This document shows, in pieces, positions 23,016-33,429 of a stretch of DNA of 58,630 bases (its first letter is position 1; each line of letters begins with the position of its first letter). The stretch comes from Gnetum montanum. Taxonomy: Eukaryota > Streptophyta > Gnetopsida > Gnetales > Gnetaceae. The stretch covers positions 219,974-278,603 of the forward strand of contig MNCI01036718.1 in NCBI GenBank assembly GCA_015680685.1, read 5' to 3'. A model generated the notes under the pieces. The model was not told the DNA's origin and searched no databases. It saw only the letters and a list, made by a program, of their open reading frames with translations. Made by a program: the position numbers and the translations under genes.

Positions 23016-24245
23016 ATGTCTCCTTCTTCTTACAAGAGTGTTTCACCACCTAGGTCTGATATAGGGAAAAATCGGAGGCATAGTACACATGATAATCCGC
23101 CATTCCCTCAACAGTTTCACATCGTATATGTTCATCCTAATGAGTATATACCAAACTTTACCTTTATCCTCCACTAGGATGAACAACTAAATTGACATGA
23201 TTTAGAAGGTAACATAGTGTTATCTCCTGATTGCTCAGTGCTGGGCATGCTCCTTCATGATCTCACATGAATTGGTATGCAACACTTACAGGTAGAGTAC
23301 ATTGTGCATGATCAAAATATTGGACATGAAAAATATCCCACAATTTGAAAAGGGATGCAACGCTGATCCTCAAAATCATTTGTGAGCATTTCATGATGCA
23401 TGTGCCTTGCAAAACATAGAAAATGAATGGCAAAAACTCAAGTTGTTTCCATGGACACTAATCAAGGAAGCAGAAAGCTGGTATCGGTCCTTAGAATTGG
23501 AATCCATTCCTCGATGGAGTACCATGTTAGAACTGTTCAATGATAAGTATCAAATGTACTCCCAAGTGTCCAACCTACAAAAGCAAATCCAAGGATGAAA
23601 ATAAGGAGGACATGAACCCTTGGATGCTATCATGGGTTGATATTATGCACTATTACATCATTGCCTAGGCCCTAGTTACTCACAAAGGGAACAGCTATGC
23701 CATCTCATAGATGGGATTAGGCATGAAATGCAAAGAACCCTTGGGACTTATGCCCAAGGAAGGCTATCTGAGCTTACGGCCCATCAAGTACAAATATTGT
23801 TGGAGCAAGTTGCTAAAGAGGAAGGTGAGTTAAGGAAAAGAGAGAGTGTGGAAGAATATAACAAAGATCCTTCCCTTCGAAAGAAGGGAGTTAGATTTTT
23901 TGAGGATGAAGAAGAGTCACCACTTGAAGAGATGGTGAATAGGAAAACCTTGTCCATTCAAAATATTAGAAAATATGGACCAAATGTGAGACTCCCTAGA
24001 TAATAGATTTAAAAGAGTTGTCAAAATAGTAGAGAATTCTAGAGAGGAAGGTAGTGATCGAGAAAGGAGAAAAAAGAGAGAAGCTAAATATGCACATAAC
24101 AAAGGTAAGGCCAAACTTGCCATCATTGAAAAGCTTATGGATTTGGATATAGAAAATGATGGTGGACATGAGAGATGCCAATATGACCATCCTAAGAGAT
24201 GTTTCCCTATAATCTCACATTTGTAAGAGTCTGGGGTGTATGCAC
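23016..24245 (+). pseudogene. gag: Athila-type gag, broken
   Basis: The start is taken at the ATG at 23016 (MSPSS, then a Ser/Pro/Arg-rich N-terminus), matching the minus-strand relative that starts at 48287. The N-terminal block includes FHIVYVHPNEYIPNFTFILH. The capsid part is at about 23405-23600 (EWQKLKLFPWTLIKEAESWY and SLELESIPRWSTMLELFNDK). It continues with LCHLIDGIRHEMQRTLGTYA and the charged helix LLEQVAKEEGELRKRESVEE (open 23728-24003). Near 24177 CQYDHP is followed by a further Cys, with no classical CCHC knuckle seen. Several stops and a frame change break it. Confidence 0.8.
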
Positions 24246-24249
24246 TCAA

Positions 24250-24880
24250 CCCATGATTAAATAGAAGGCAAACACCCTGAAGGTTACCTTATCCCCAAGG
24301 TAACCCAAGGTAATTCCAGCAACCCTTGATGTATTATCCAAGTGGAACTCCACCACAACCAAATGAGCAGTATCAACAGTTTTAGAACCCATAATCATGG
24401 AGAATGTCATCACCACGTCAATAGTACCCTTACCATCAATCTGACCCATATGGATACTATGTGTAGTAGACAATCTCTCCACGTGACTCTCCTAGTCATG
24501 TTGCTCCCCAACCTCACTACCAAACCCATGAATATTATAGAGCTCCTTCTACTAGGTGTGATGTTCCACAAACATACTATCCTTCTTATTTGGCTACATC
24601 TCTTCCACCCTTAACTCCATTACCACTTGCTCCAACCATGCAAGGTGAGCTCCCTACCCAACCACAGTAATGTAATGCTACAAGGGCTATTAATCCCCAC
24701 CCTACTATTGGTTCAAAAAATTGCACAAAGTAGAGACCTTTTCTTAGGACCAATAGTCCAACCAAGTCGTTGTAGTCACAAGCAGCTAACTCTCCAAAGG
24801 CCTCACCATCATATGAAAATTTGGAACTCCCTTCAAACGAAAGGCCACATTCAATGCACATGATCATGTTGCCACATGCC
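24250..24880 (+). pseudogene. Proline-rich gag-protease linker, broken
   Basis: This stretch is rich in Pro, Gln, Tyr and Ser codons but scattered over frames. Its counterpart on the minus strand (46085-45738) is a clean 115-codon frame with TPSPRGDTPHTYHPPNSSTS and LTPIAPLPPAPAMQGELP. It lies between gag and protease in both elements. Confidence 0.5.
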
Positions 24881-25385
24881 ATTACTGATTAGATTGATGA
24901 TGGTCATCTTCCTAGGAAATTCTCTGATCCTGGGAGTCCTCTTATATATTTACAAATTGCTAGGAATGAGTCATACAAAGCTCTTTTGAATTCACGTTCT
25001 AGTGTCTACTTAATCTCTTAAGAAATGTACAAAGCCTAGAACCTGCCTCTAGTAAAAAATTATAACATTTGTTTAGAGTTGGCCAACTAGTCCATCACTG
25101 TCCCATTAGGACTAGTGGAGGACATTGTTAGCATTGTTTGTGGATGGTCGTATCTAGTTGACTTCCTAGTGATTCAAGTCAAAAACTATAAGGGGGACTT
25201 CCCAATCATAATGGAAAGAGCATGGCTAAGCACAATGGATGCACATCTAGGAATATGTGATCTTTCCCTAGAGATATTAAAGAAAAATATGTTTGAAAAG
25301 ATCAAGAAGAAGAAATTTCCATGCATCACATACAGTGACACAAGATGTATTGTGTGCAGAAGTCCTCATTTGTACAATGTTTAAC
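24880..25385 (+). pseudogene. pol: Athila-type aspartic protease, broken
   Basis: The protease cuts the gag-pol polyprotein. The segment reads FSDPGSPLIYLQIARNESYK, then ALLNSRSSVYLIS where the minus-strand relative has ALLDSSSRVNLIS, so the catalytic Asp has become Asn. It continues LELAN, stop, SITVPLGLVEDIVSIVCGWS and GDFPIIMERAWLSTMDAHLG. The last part (25115-25384) is open for 89 codons. It ends in the usual Thr-Tyr-Ser-Asp-Thr motif region shared by the three copies here. Confidence 0.75.
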
Positions 25386-25509
25386 ATTGCTTCCATGCAA
25401 CTAGTGTGCACAAGTAACTAACATACAAAGATGCCTGTATGCGACAGCCACAAGATAGGAAGGCACCCAGTGGCTGATAGCTAACCAAGAGAGCAACTCA
25501 ACTATATGC

Positions 25510-26640
25510 ATGGAACCAACTGAGAGTTTGACTTGTGCTTACATCAATAGGATAAACACATTCGAGCAAGTCCATCACCAACTTCCAAGTCTTGACATTG
25601 AAAATATCAACTGGGGGAAGTTGGAAATCCATGATAACTTTAAGCAAGAGCCCCTGGAGTTAAAATCGTTGCCCATCCATATGGAGTACACATTTCTCAA
25701 AAATGGAAAACATGTAATTATTAATGTTAGGCTTGCTTCTCAACAAAAAGAGAGACTACTGAAAATGGTGAACAAATGGTTGAAAGCATTCACTTGGTCA
25801 TATAAAAAATTAATTGGAATAGACCCTAGGATATGCCAACATAGGATTTACACTCACCCCTCCATGAAGCCTCGATGACAACCGCAAAGGCGATTGAACC
25901 CAAAGTTGAAGCAAGTGATTAAAGAAGAAATTGAAAAACTTCTAAAAGCTGGGTTCATCTTCCCCGTTGTTGATAGTGAATGGGTTAGTCCATTAGTTAT
26001 TTTGACCAAAAAGGAAGGTAAATGGAAGGTGTGTATAGACTTTAGTCTACTAAACATGGCAACATTCAAAGACCACTTTGCATTGTCATTTGTCAACTAG
26101 GTCTTAGACACCCTTGTAGGGCATCGCTACTATAGTTTTCTGGATGGATATTGTGGATACAACCAAATCCAAATAGCACCATAAGACCAAGCCAAGACCA
26201 TGTTCACAAGTCCTTGGGGGACATTTACATACAAATAGATGTTGTTTGGCTTATGCAATGCTCTTGCAACATTTCAATGTTTGGTTCTAAGTATCTTCTA
26301 GCAACAAATAGGAAATGGTGTGGAGGTCTTCATAGATGATTTCTCCACCTATGAAGTGAGATTTGATCAAGTATTAGATCGATTAGAGCAAGTACTAAAA
26401 TGATGTGTTGAAACCAATTTAAGGCTCAATTGGCAAAAAAGCCAGTTAATGGTTCAAGAAGGCATAGTATTAGGGCATAAGATTTCACAAATAGGGATAA
26501 AGGTAGAGCCTGAAAAGATTAAAGTCATCGAAGGAATCACGTGCCAACCTGAAACTGTAAAAGACATCTAATCATTCTTTGGACACATTGGCTATTATAG
26601 GAGATTCATAGAGAACTTTTTAAGGGTTGCAAAACCATTG
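25510..26640 (+). pseudogene. pol: Athila-type reverse transcriptase, broken
   Basis: The connector with LELKSLPIHMEYTFLKNG is open at 25510-25878 and leads to the RT start. RT blocks are RLNPKLKQVIKEEIEKLLKA, GFIFPVVDSEWVSPLVILTK, KVCIDFSLLNMATFKDHFAL, YYSFLDGYCGYNQIQIAP and TMFTSPWGTF. The catalytic box is kept as FIDDF near 26330, the least damaged RT active site in the window. It continues LEQVLK, stop, CVETNLRLNWQKSQLMVQEG and PEKIKVIEGI, then FFGHIGYYRRFIENFLRVAK. Stops (TAG, TGA) break the frame in several places. Confidence 0.88.
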
Positions 26641-27200
26641 GTTGAACTAACGAAAAAGGACATACCTTTCGAATGGAGTAGAGAATGTGAGCTAGCTTTT
26701 CAAACTTTAAAATAGAAGCTTATAGAAACACCTATTCTACAAGCTCTTGACTAGTCAAGACCCTTCCATATAATGACTAACACATCCAACTTTGCTTTAG
26801 GAGCCATACTTACATAGTTAGATAATCAGAAATGACCTTATTACATTCACTATGCAAGTCAAAGTATTGTTGGTGCACAACTCAATTACATCACAATAGA
26901 AAAGGAATTAATGGCTGTGGTGTTTGCACTAGATAAGTTCAGGCACTATGTATTGGGCTATAAGGTATTTGTACACATAGATCATAGTGCAATTCGATTC
27001 CTACTGAATAAACCAACGGTGATCCCTCACATCATACGATGGCTCGTAATCTTACAAGAGTTCAATCTTACAATGATTGTTTATAAAGGCACTGAGAACA
27101 TTGTTGCTGATCATTTATCTTGGTTAAGATGGGACAACAAAGAGGATGAATATGCACTTTTTGATCAATTTTCTAATGAATTCCTCTTTGTAGGTGTAGT
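26641..27200 (+). pseudogene. pol: Athila-type RNase H, nearly open
   Basis: It follows RT directly. PFEWSRECELAFQTLK leads in, then TNTSNFALGAIL with the first acidic residue of the RNase H site changed, then HYASQSIVGAQLNYITIEKE, LMAVVFALDKFRHYVLGYKV (catalytic Glu in the TIEKE segment) and VHIDHSAIRFLLNK. The piece 26911-27288 is open for 125 codons and includes MIVYKGTENIVADHLSWL, the typical RNase H end. Confidence 0.85.
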
Positions 27201-27379
27201 AAATAATCAATTAACCATGGAAAAAATTGGTATAGTAGCATTCTTACCTATCTCCTTACACAAAAGCATCATAAGAGTTAGACGTTAAAAAGAAATAATA
27301 TTTTCTTCACTGAGCCAAGTATTTTAGGGAGATCAATGGACAACTTTATAAAGTATGTTTCAATGGCTTGGTTCGATGG

Positions 27380-28516
27380 TAGATCAATTAAGAGTTCTCC
27401 AAGACATACATGAAGGCCCTTGTGGGGGTCATTACGCTAGGAGATGAACAACGATTAAAATCTTGCTTGCAGGATATTATTGGCCTACATTGTTCTAGGA
27501 CGCTCATCATTTTGTCCAATCTTGTGAGTGCTACCAACGTGATGGGGGAATGAATGCTAGGATGGAGGGTCCACAACAATGGATTCAACCTTTAGAACCC
27601 TTTAACATATGGAGAATTGATTTTATGGGGCCTATTATACCAATGTCCAATGGAAAAGCCTACATTATTGTTGTCATTGACTATTTCAAAAAATGGGCAG
27701 AAGCAGCCGTTGTTGCAGATTTTACATTGTCCACCACTACACGATTCGTTTAACAACGAATCATTAACAGGTTTGGCATGCCTAGTGCACTTATTTTTGA
27801 CAATGGCACATATTTTACAGGAGTAGCTTTTTGAAAGTTGATGCAATGCTTAGGAGTTGAACACAAACTAACTACACCATACCATCCTCAAGTGAATGGT
27901 TAAGCCGAAGTAACCAATAGGGAGATTATGAAAATATTGATAAGAACCATTAGCAAATATAGGTGAGACTAGAGCACCAAACTAAACAATGCTCTTTGGG
28001 CATACCACTCCACATGGAAACTCCTTATAGGCTACTCTCCCTACGAGTTAGTGTACAAAAAACTCCTAATGCTTCCTATTCAACTAGAACTCTGTACACT
28101 ATCTACAACATGTGATCTTAACCTTGACATTAATCTAGCACAAAAAAGAACGGTTAATGAACTTTAATTTGCTAGATGAGAATCGATTAGTCACCTTTTC
28201 ATCTAATGAATTGCACAAGGATTTTAATAAATAGCATCATGACTTGAAAATTAGAGAAGTTAAGTACCAACCAAGAGATAAGGCTCCTTATTGGAACCCC
28301 ACACATGTGCCACAACATACTAAATTTTAAATGCTATGGGAAGGACCTTATATTATTCATGAAAACTTTCCTTCAGGAGCCATGATGATTTACAAACTTA
28401 AGAGCCTAAATAAGAAATTTTTGGTCAACATCCAACAAAGAAAACCTTTCCATGAACCTAGAACAACTAGTATCCATATTACCTCTGTTGGTGGAAAATC
28501 CTGCTCGCTATTTTAG
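27380..28516 (+). pseudogene. pol: Athila-type integrase, broken
   Basis: The N-terminal zinc-binding part reads HEGPCGGHYARR then CECYQRDGGM with the Cys pair. The core has WRIDFMGPIIPMSNGKAYII (first Asp), FGMPSALIFDNGTYFTG (second Asp) and TTPYHPQVNG, stop, AEVTNREIMK (Glu). The C-terminal part has LWAYHSTWKLLIGYSPYELV, and an open piece at 28331-28516 with LWEGPYIIHENFPSGAMMIY and KSLNKKFLVN, which matches the gypsy integrase tail. No chromodomain follows. The stops are mostly TAG, TAA or TGA substitutions. Confidence 0.87.
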
Positions 28517-29770
28517 ATATCCTCCTTCCAACTTAGTCATGGGGGAGATGGCCACCAATGCTAGTCATTCTAAGCCCTCATCTCTTTTTGTATTTTTTTT
28601 TACACATTTTTATTTTACACATATTTTCAATTTTACTTATTTTTTTTTACACCATCGTTCATATTTTTACTATTTCTTTGTTTGATTTACTTTCATTTGT
28701 CATATAATAAGTGTTCATGATGGTGTGTTTGACTATAATAATGTTGATTGTTAATGTTTGATTTTTACCTTTGATCTTCAATGTTGATACTAAGATATGG
28801 TTCTTTTGATAAAACAAGCAATGATTCCACGTCGTCCATTCATCCATTCAATGCTATGGTCTCCTTTGGCTTTGGAACTGTACTGTCCCTTTTTTTAAAT
28901 AAACTTATTAAAGAATTGGTGACTTGGTATTCTTAAAACCAAGGAAGGATTCAATGGTTGAAAAGGGTGTGACTTTAAGGGAATTCGATGCACTTGTGCT
29001 AGCTATTCTCTTGGGTACTTGGATGCCTTTCATGGGTTTTCTTCCATTCCACTATTGACCAAATATCAAGAAGTTGATGAATCTAAATAAGTCTTTGCAT
29101 GGTGTGGTTCTCATGCAAAAAAAAAAAAAGAAAAAAAGAAAAAGAAAAGAAAAAAAAAATACTGGGAATTCAAAGCACACCCCTTAGACATAATAAGCAA
29201 ACATGGGTTGCAAACACTGGTTATGGCACTCGAAAGATATGTTACCCGTGACTAAAGGTTCCCTCTACCTAAAGCCCTTTCTTGCTTCCTACTTTCCTAT
29301 CTTTCTCTCCTTGGAATGGTGGTGACTTGATGAATGCATTCTTGTTGCTTTATGAGGATGGGTTGGTCAAATGTATTGATGTAAGGTCATTGGATGTGGA
29401 TGGTAAGTTCAGACTTGGGATGAATTTTATTGAGTCATCTTAACCACATAATATATACAAGGGACTTTATACAACCTTGCTCTTAGGATTCCATTCCATT
29501 TCCTCCTCCCCCTCCATATTTCTTTCCATATTCCATCTCATTACCAGTTTTATGATTAGTCTATGTCTTGGTTGATGTATTGTTAGTCTTTGGTAAACTC
29601 TTGCAGGTAAGTTCTTAACCTTTGTTTCCATATGTCATCCAAGAGCCTATGGAATCTTTGGTTTGTGGGTCTATCAGGGAATAAAATGCATGAGTCTGAT
29701 TTGGGGAGGACTCATTGGTATTCCTTTTGGTGCAATTGTTAAGTTCTTTCCCTTAAAAATTCTTTACAAT
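28517..29770 (+). other. Post-integrase spacer of the Athila-type element
   Basis: No gene is recognised here. CTTAGTCATGGGGGAGATGG (28531-28550) is shared with the deleted minus-strand copy (near 44905-44930) and marks the end of pol. An A-rich tract lies at 29117-29159; its counterpart in the other copy is the T-rich tract at 44295-44317. The spacer is otherwise conserved between the two copies although non-coding. Confidence 0.5.
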
Positions 29771-29780
29771 TAACCATTTC

Positions 29781-30360
29781 TTGTTTCATCCCCATCCATG
29801 GTATCCATTTTATTGGATTTACTATTGTTATTTCCCTCATCTTCATTGTTTCTTCAACTTTTCCACCCTATCGCTACTAGAGGTTCACCCTTGGGCATGG
29901 GTGCCCTATCACAAATTTTTCCATTCAATCACCTATCTCACCCCTACACCTTGGGTAGTTATCAGTTAAAGTCCTCTAACCTATTATCTGCCATACCCAC
30001 AACCTAGCCAATGCGCTTATCTTGAGGTAAGGTATCAATTGCATTATGGCTTATCTATCCTTGCTAATTCACGACTGTGTTGTATGTATAGATGGTGATT
30101 ACATGAATAATGGACTAGGATAGTAGAAAGCACTTTGGATGGTCTAGAGCTAGAGCATTTCTGCAAGGAAAAAGTTTGGTCATGTGGCTATGGATCAACA
30201 ATGGAGTGCACATTTCTAACATTGGCAGCAACACGTCTCATTTTCTTTTCTCTCTCTCTTTCTCTTCAAGTTGTTAGATGAGGGTCTGGATGTCATCTAT
30301 GAATAGTGTTCACCACAAAGGATGTGAACACCAATATTGTAATATGTTTTTTGATCTATT
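29781..30360 (+). pseudogene. Extra 3' ORF of the Athila-type element, broken
   Basis: This reading frame lies between integrase and the 3' LTR. It is recognised by comparison with the minus-strand copy at 43092-43677, where it is much better preserved. Shared landmarks are LTPTPW, the YLEVRYQLHYG segment (YIEIRYQLHCD in the other copy), LANSR, and a Cys-Thr/Ile-Asp-Gly segment. Here the N-terminal half is open at 29781-29969 and the rest has stops. Function is unknown. The position is that of the env-like or extra ORF known in Athila and Tat elements, but I see no firm relation to those proteins. Confidence 0.5.
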
Positions 30361-30465
30361 CACCAAGCATTATGAGTTTGTTATTCCCTATTACTATAAG
30401 TTCTCATTCAGTCAATAATCCCATACCTTCCCAATATTTTGTAAGGAACTCAAGGATGAGTTTTC

Positions 30466-30482
30466 ATTCAGTTGTGGGGGTA
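30466..30482 (+). other. Polypurine tract
   Basis: AGTTGTGGGGGTA lies directly before the 3' LTR (TGATGAG). The minus-strand copy has AGTCATGGGGGTA in the same place. Confidence 0.7.
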
Positions 30483-31329
30483 TGATGAGCTGCGATATTG
30501 GGGTTGTGATATCGCATTCACAATATTGAGTACATGATATTGGAGCCTTCCAAGTGATATTGGACATCCAATATTAGGTCGTATCTTGTCACCTATAAAT
30601 AAGAGGTGGGGGCACTTGGTTTGGCAATACTTGGTTAATTAGTCTTAGTCCCTTACTTGAACAATTGCCTTTTTCCCTTCTTAGAGTTAGAATTATTTCT
30701 AAGGGCCAACGGTAGGAGTCATAAAGTGAACATCTCTTTATTTGAGCATTGTGTACCTGAGCACACCTTGTGGCTAGAAATAAAAACAAACTTTGTGATA
30801 GACCTTGCAATATCAGAATTACTTATATAATGTTATTTACAGTTATTTAATGCTTTCCTTAGTTAATTAATGTTCTCTCTCTCCCCTTGTTAACTCCCCC
30901 AAGTAAGCACACTCAGTATGACCACTTCGAGCATGCATGGAAGACTTGGTAACCCAGCAACAATTAGCATTTGGTAATCCCAGTAGTGTTGCATTGGTTT
31001 AGGATGTGTATAGCAAGTGGGAATGGATGCTAGTGTTAGGACTAGTTAGAGCATAGTTGATTAGTTAAATTAAATTGGTTACTTAATTAGTTCACTTCTC
31101 CCTTTGTAGAACTAGGACATAAAACATAATATATATATAAAAATCACATACCTCAAGTTTACTTAATCATACAAACACACTATACAAGTATGCTTGGGAA
31201 GATAATGATTGACTAACTTGTCCAGGTTATGTAAAGGCACATAAGCACTTAGTCCTTGGAATTCAACCAGATCATGCGTGTATGCTCATATTCGTATGGT
31301 TGAGCATAGGGATACCTCACAACTCATCA
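30483..31329 (+). repeat. 3' LTR of the Athila-type element
   Basis: It begins TGATGAGCTGCG, ends ACAACTCATCA, carries its own GATATC/GATATT array (30493-30577) and TATA box (30592), and is followed by ACCAT (31330-31334), the duplicated target. Confidence 0.93.
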
Positions 31330-31439
31330 ACCATGTTTCCTTCTATGGTGCCTACTATGTCTTCTTTCAACTCTATGGCTTGTTTGTTAATAATGTCTAT
31401 TGTACCTTTTTTTTCAGTTTTCTAATCACCAAGGTAAGT

Positions 31440-33330
31440 ATGGTATAACATTGTCTCAATTGAGTTTGAGCATAAAAAACTCCCAAAATAATGTTACAAG
31501 GCATATTTTCAACTCTTGGATGCCTCCATGAATCATTTCAAATTATGACCCAGTATATGAACATCACTTTTGGTGATCTTAAAAGGTTCAAGAATGAAAA
31601 TTTTTCCAAGTATCCTAGGTAATGTTGATGTAGCATTAACATAATTTCTAGATCATCTTGCTCACATCACCTATGTTAAAACTACTTTTTAATCTATGTT
31701 TTAATCCTATAGGATCATGAATGACTCATCTATAGGAGTCTTAACATGAAATACATCAAATTGTAACAATTTTAGCAAGTTAACCTTGGGATCTAGAAAG
31801 AAAGTATTTAAGTATGGAGGTGATGCTAATGTTGACACCAATGTTAGCATCAATGTTAGCACCTCCATCATAATTATTAATGTTAGCTTAGTGCTTTCCA
31901 CCTATGAAAACCAACATTCTAGCTTTAGTTTTAACTTGTTAAGCCCTCTGGCAACTAGTTGACATCATTTACAAGGCATTAGATGTTAATCTTAGTATGC
32001 TTGGAGGCAATCCTAAGGATTAGGACTAAAAGTTTTTCTAAGTATGGTAGATGATACTGATGTTTGCAACATCATACCTATGTTAGCATCATCCCAAGTC
32101 CATGAGCTCTTATACATCCTATAGATAGAATCATAACCCAATTCAATGCAGTTTGGACATAGATAAAAACCTTACAGTTTTGGAATTATAGTTTTGGAAA
32201 TTTTAGAAATTTTTTAAGTCTCTAGTGGTGCTGACACTAATGCTAGCATGAACATCATCTTCGACATGACTTGCACCATCAAGTCTTTTGAGAAAAATTT
32301 TCTAAAAATGAACTTTGGCTTAGTTCCACTTAACTTCAAGGTTTGGAAATCCTAAGCCTATAAATAGTACATCATAATTTAACTTCAAGTCTAGTTTCTT
32401 AAGAGCTAGAGCATTTTTTCAACTTTTGAGAGACCAAAAGCACAAGCATTTTCCTTTTGTGCATCTCTTGTATGCTTCATGGCCACAAATACTTTTTTTG
32501 GTAATCCATAACCTTAGTGTCATTTCTCTAGAGTTAGAATTTTTCATCATTAGTGTCATTGGTTTCAAAGTTAAAATTTTTTCAGCTCCAATATTACTTG
32601 CTATACACTTAATTAAAATAATCCCATTCTAATTCTAACTTCCCTACTTACATATCCATCATCCAAAGTATTTATTTTAGCACTAAAACCCTAATTCTAC
32701 TCATAAACTAAGCTTTTATTACCATTTTCATCTCCCTCATGTATTTCACTAACACTTGTATTTTGGCCCTTCCTTGAAGTTAAATACTTTATATTAATTT
32801 ATTTGAGAAGTTTCATCATTTAGGAAGGGAATTAAAACCCTATTTTTACATCATGTTTTCCATATTTTATCATTTTTATGCTCTTCTATTTGCCTTTCTA
32901 TACTTATATTTTACTTTAAACCCATCATAGTGCATTTCTATACTTCATTTTATTTTTATTAGTTAGGCTTAGTCAGTTTTACTACTTAAACTTATCATTT
33001 TTATTTATTCCTTGTCATTCCTAGTTTATGTGTGGTAGGCTAAGTACACATTTGATTAGAGGTTTATGCCCCATAATATCATAATCATTAACTTATTAAA
33101 GGTTATATCAAATCAAAGACTATTTGTGACCACCAGTTAGTTATTTTACACTTAATTGATCGAGGTATTGTTATGAGGGTAGGAAAGAATAATTTTGCAA
33201 GGATAACTTTGGTGCTAAAAGAAGGAATAATAGGTTTTCTAGTGTCAAAAACCCATCACCTAGTAGCCTATTTGTCATTTTGAGTAAGAAATTTTTCATG
33301 CTTTGATATCTTTTTCTTAGTTCATTTTTG
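31440..33330 (+). repeat. Isolated LTR-like block with TATA box
   Basis: The block shows LTR-like order: repeated GCTAATGTTGACACC and TGTTAGCATC motifs (31820-31870, 32060-32090, 32225-32260), a TATA box CTATAAATA at 32358-32366, a pyrimidine-rich transcribed part, and at its right end a primer-site-like sequence. No partner LTR or coding region was found; just to the right is host-like sequence. It could be a truncated 5' end of an otherwise lost Ty3/gypsy element. The limits are approximate. Confidence 0.4.
31814..31869. promoter_or_regulatory. Imperfect inverted repeat with GCTAA/TTAGC motifs
   Basis: ATGGAGGTGATGCTAA on the left is answered by TTAGCACCTCCAT on the right, with further TGTTAGCATC copies between. 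It lies upstream of the TATA box of the LTR-like block. Confidence 0.6.
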
Positions 33331-33350
33331 TTGGCGACCGTTTGGGACAC
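33331..33350 (+). other. Possible primer binding site
   Basis: TTGGCGACCGTTTGGGACAC resembles the TGGCGAC-type primer sites known from Tat-lineage elements and sits where one would follow an LTR. No internal element sequence follows it. Confidence 0.3.
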
Positions 33351-33429
33351 GACTGCCAACGAGTGTCCTCGAACAGGATTTAGGTGCTTGCTGGTCTTCT
33401 GGCAACACCAAGGCCTAGATACCTCCAAA

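Larger units (their letters stand above)
22029..31329 (+). mobile_element. Full-length Athila/Tat-type Ty3/gypsy element (plus)
   Basis: The element is 9301 bp long with LTRs of 849 and 847 bp, a perfect ACCAT duplication, a primer site for tRNA-Asp, gag, protease, RT, RNase H, integrase, about 2 kb of further 3' sequence including a short ORF, and a purine tract. The tRNA-Asp site, the RT style (FIDDF; LRLNWQKSQLMVQEGIVLGH) and the extra 3' region place it in the Athila/Tat branch without chromodomain. All genes carry stops. It lies in the gag gene of H1, so it is younger than H1. Confidence 0.93.
11358..31430 (-). mobile_element. H1: old Athila/Tat-type Ty3/gypsy relic (minus), twice interrupted
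   Basis: H1 is assembled from minus-strand pieces in gypsy order: gag at about 31430-31335 and 22023-20409, protease at 15330-14790, RT and RNase H at 14600-12690, and integrase at 12650-11640. Two later elements interrupt it, at 15340-20408 and 22029-31329. Each domain matches the plus-strand Athila-type element of this window (for example GYSPYELMYNKL against GYSPYELVYKKL) but is more decayed. The gag frame reads through the 22029-31329 insertion: the flanking codons join once the insertion and one copy of the ACCAT duplication are removed. No LTRs were identified for H1. Confidence 0.75.

Noticed and set aside
24246-24882. Open minus-strand frames of 78-110 codons across the Athila-type gag tail
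   Set aside because: They lie opposite the gag/linker region identified by homology and have no domain of their own.
29781-30007. Two overlapping plus-strand frames as separate genes
   Set aside because: Comparison with 43402-43677 shows they are pieces of one broken 3' ORF.
33171-33428. 85-codon minus-strand open frame
   Set aside because: It overlaps the LTR-like block and primer-like site, has no recognisable motif and no homologue among the other copies here.
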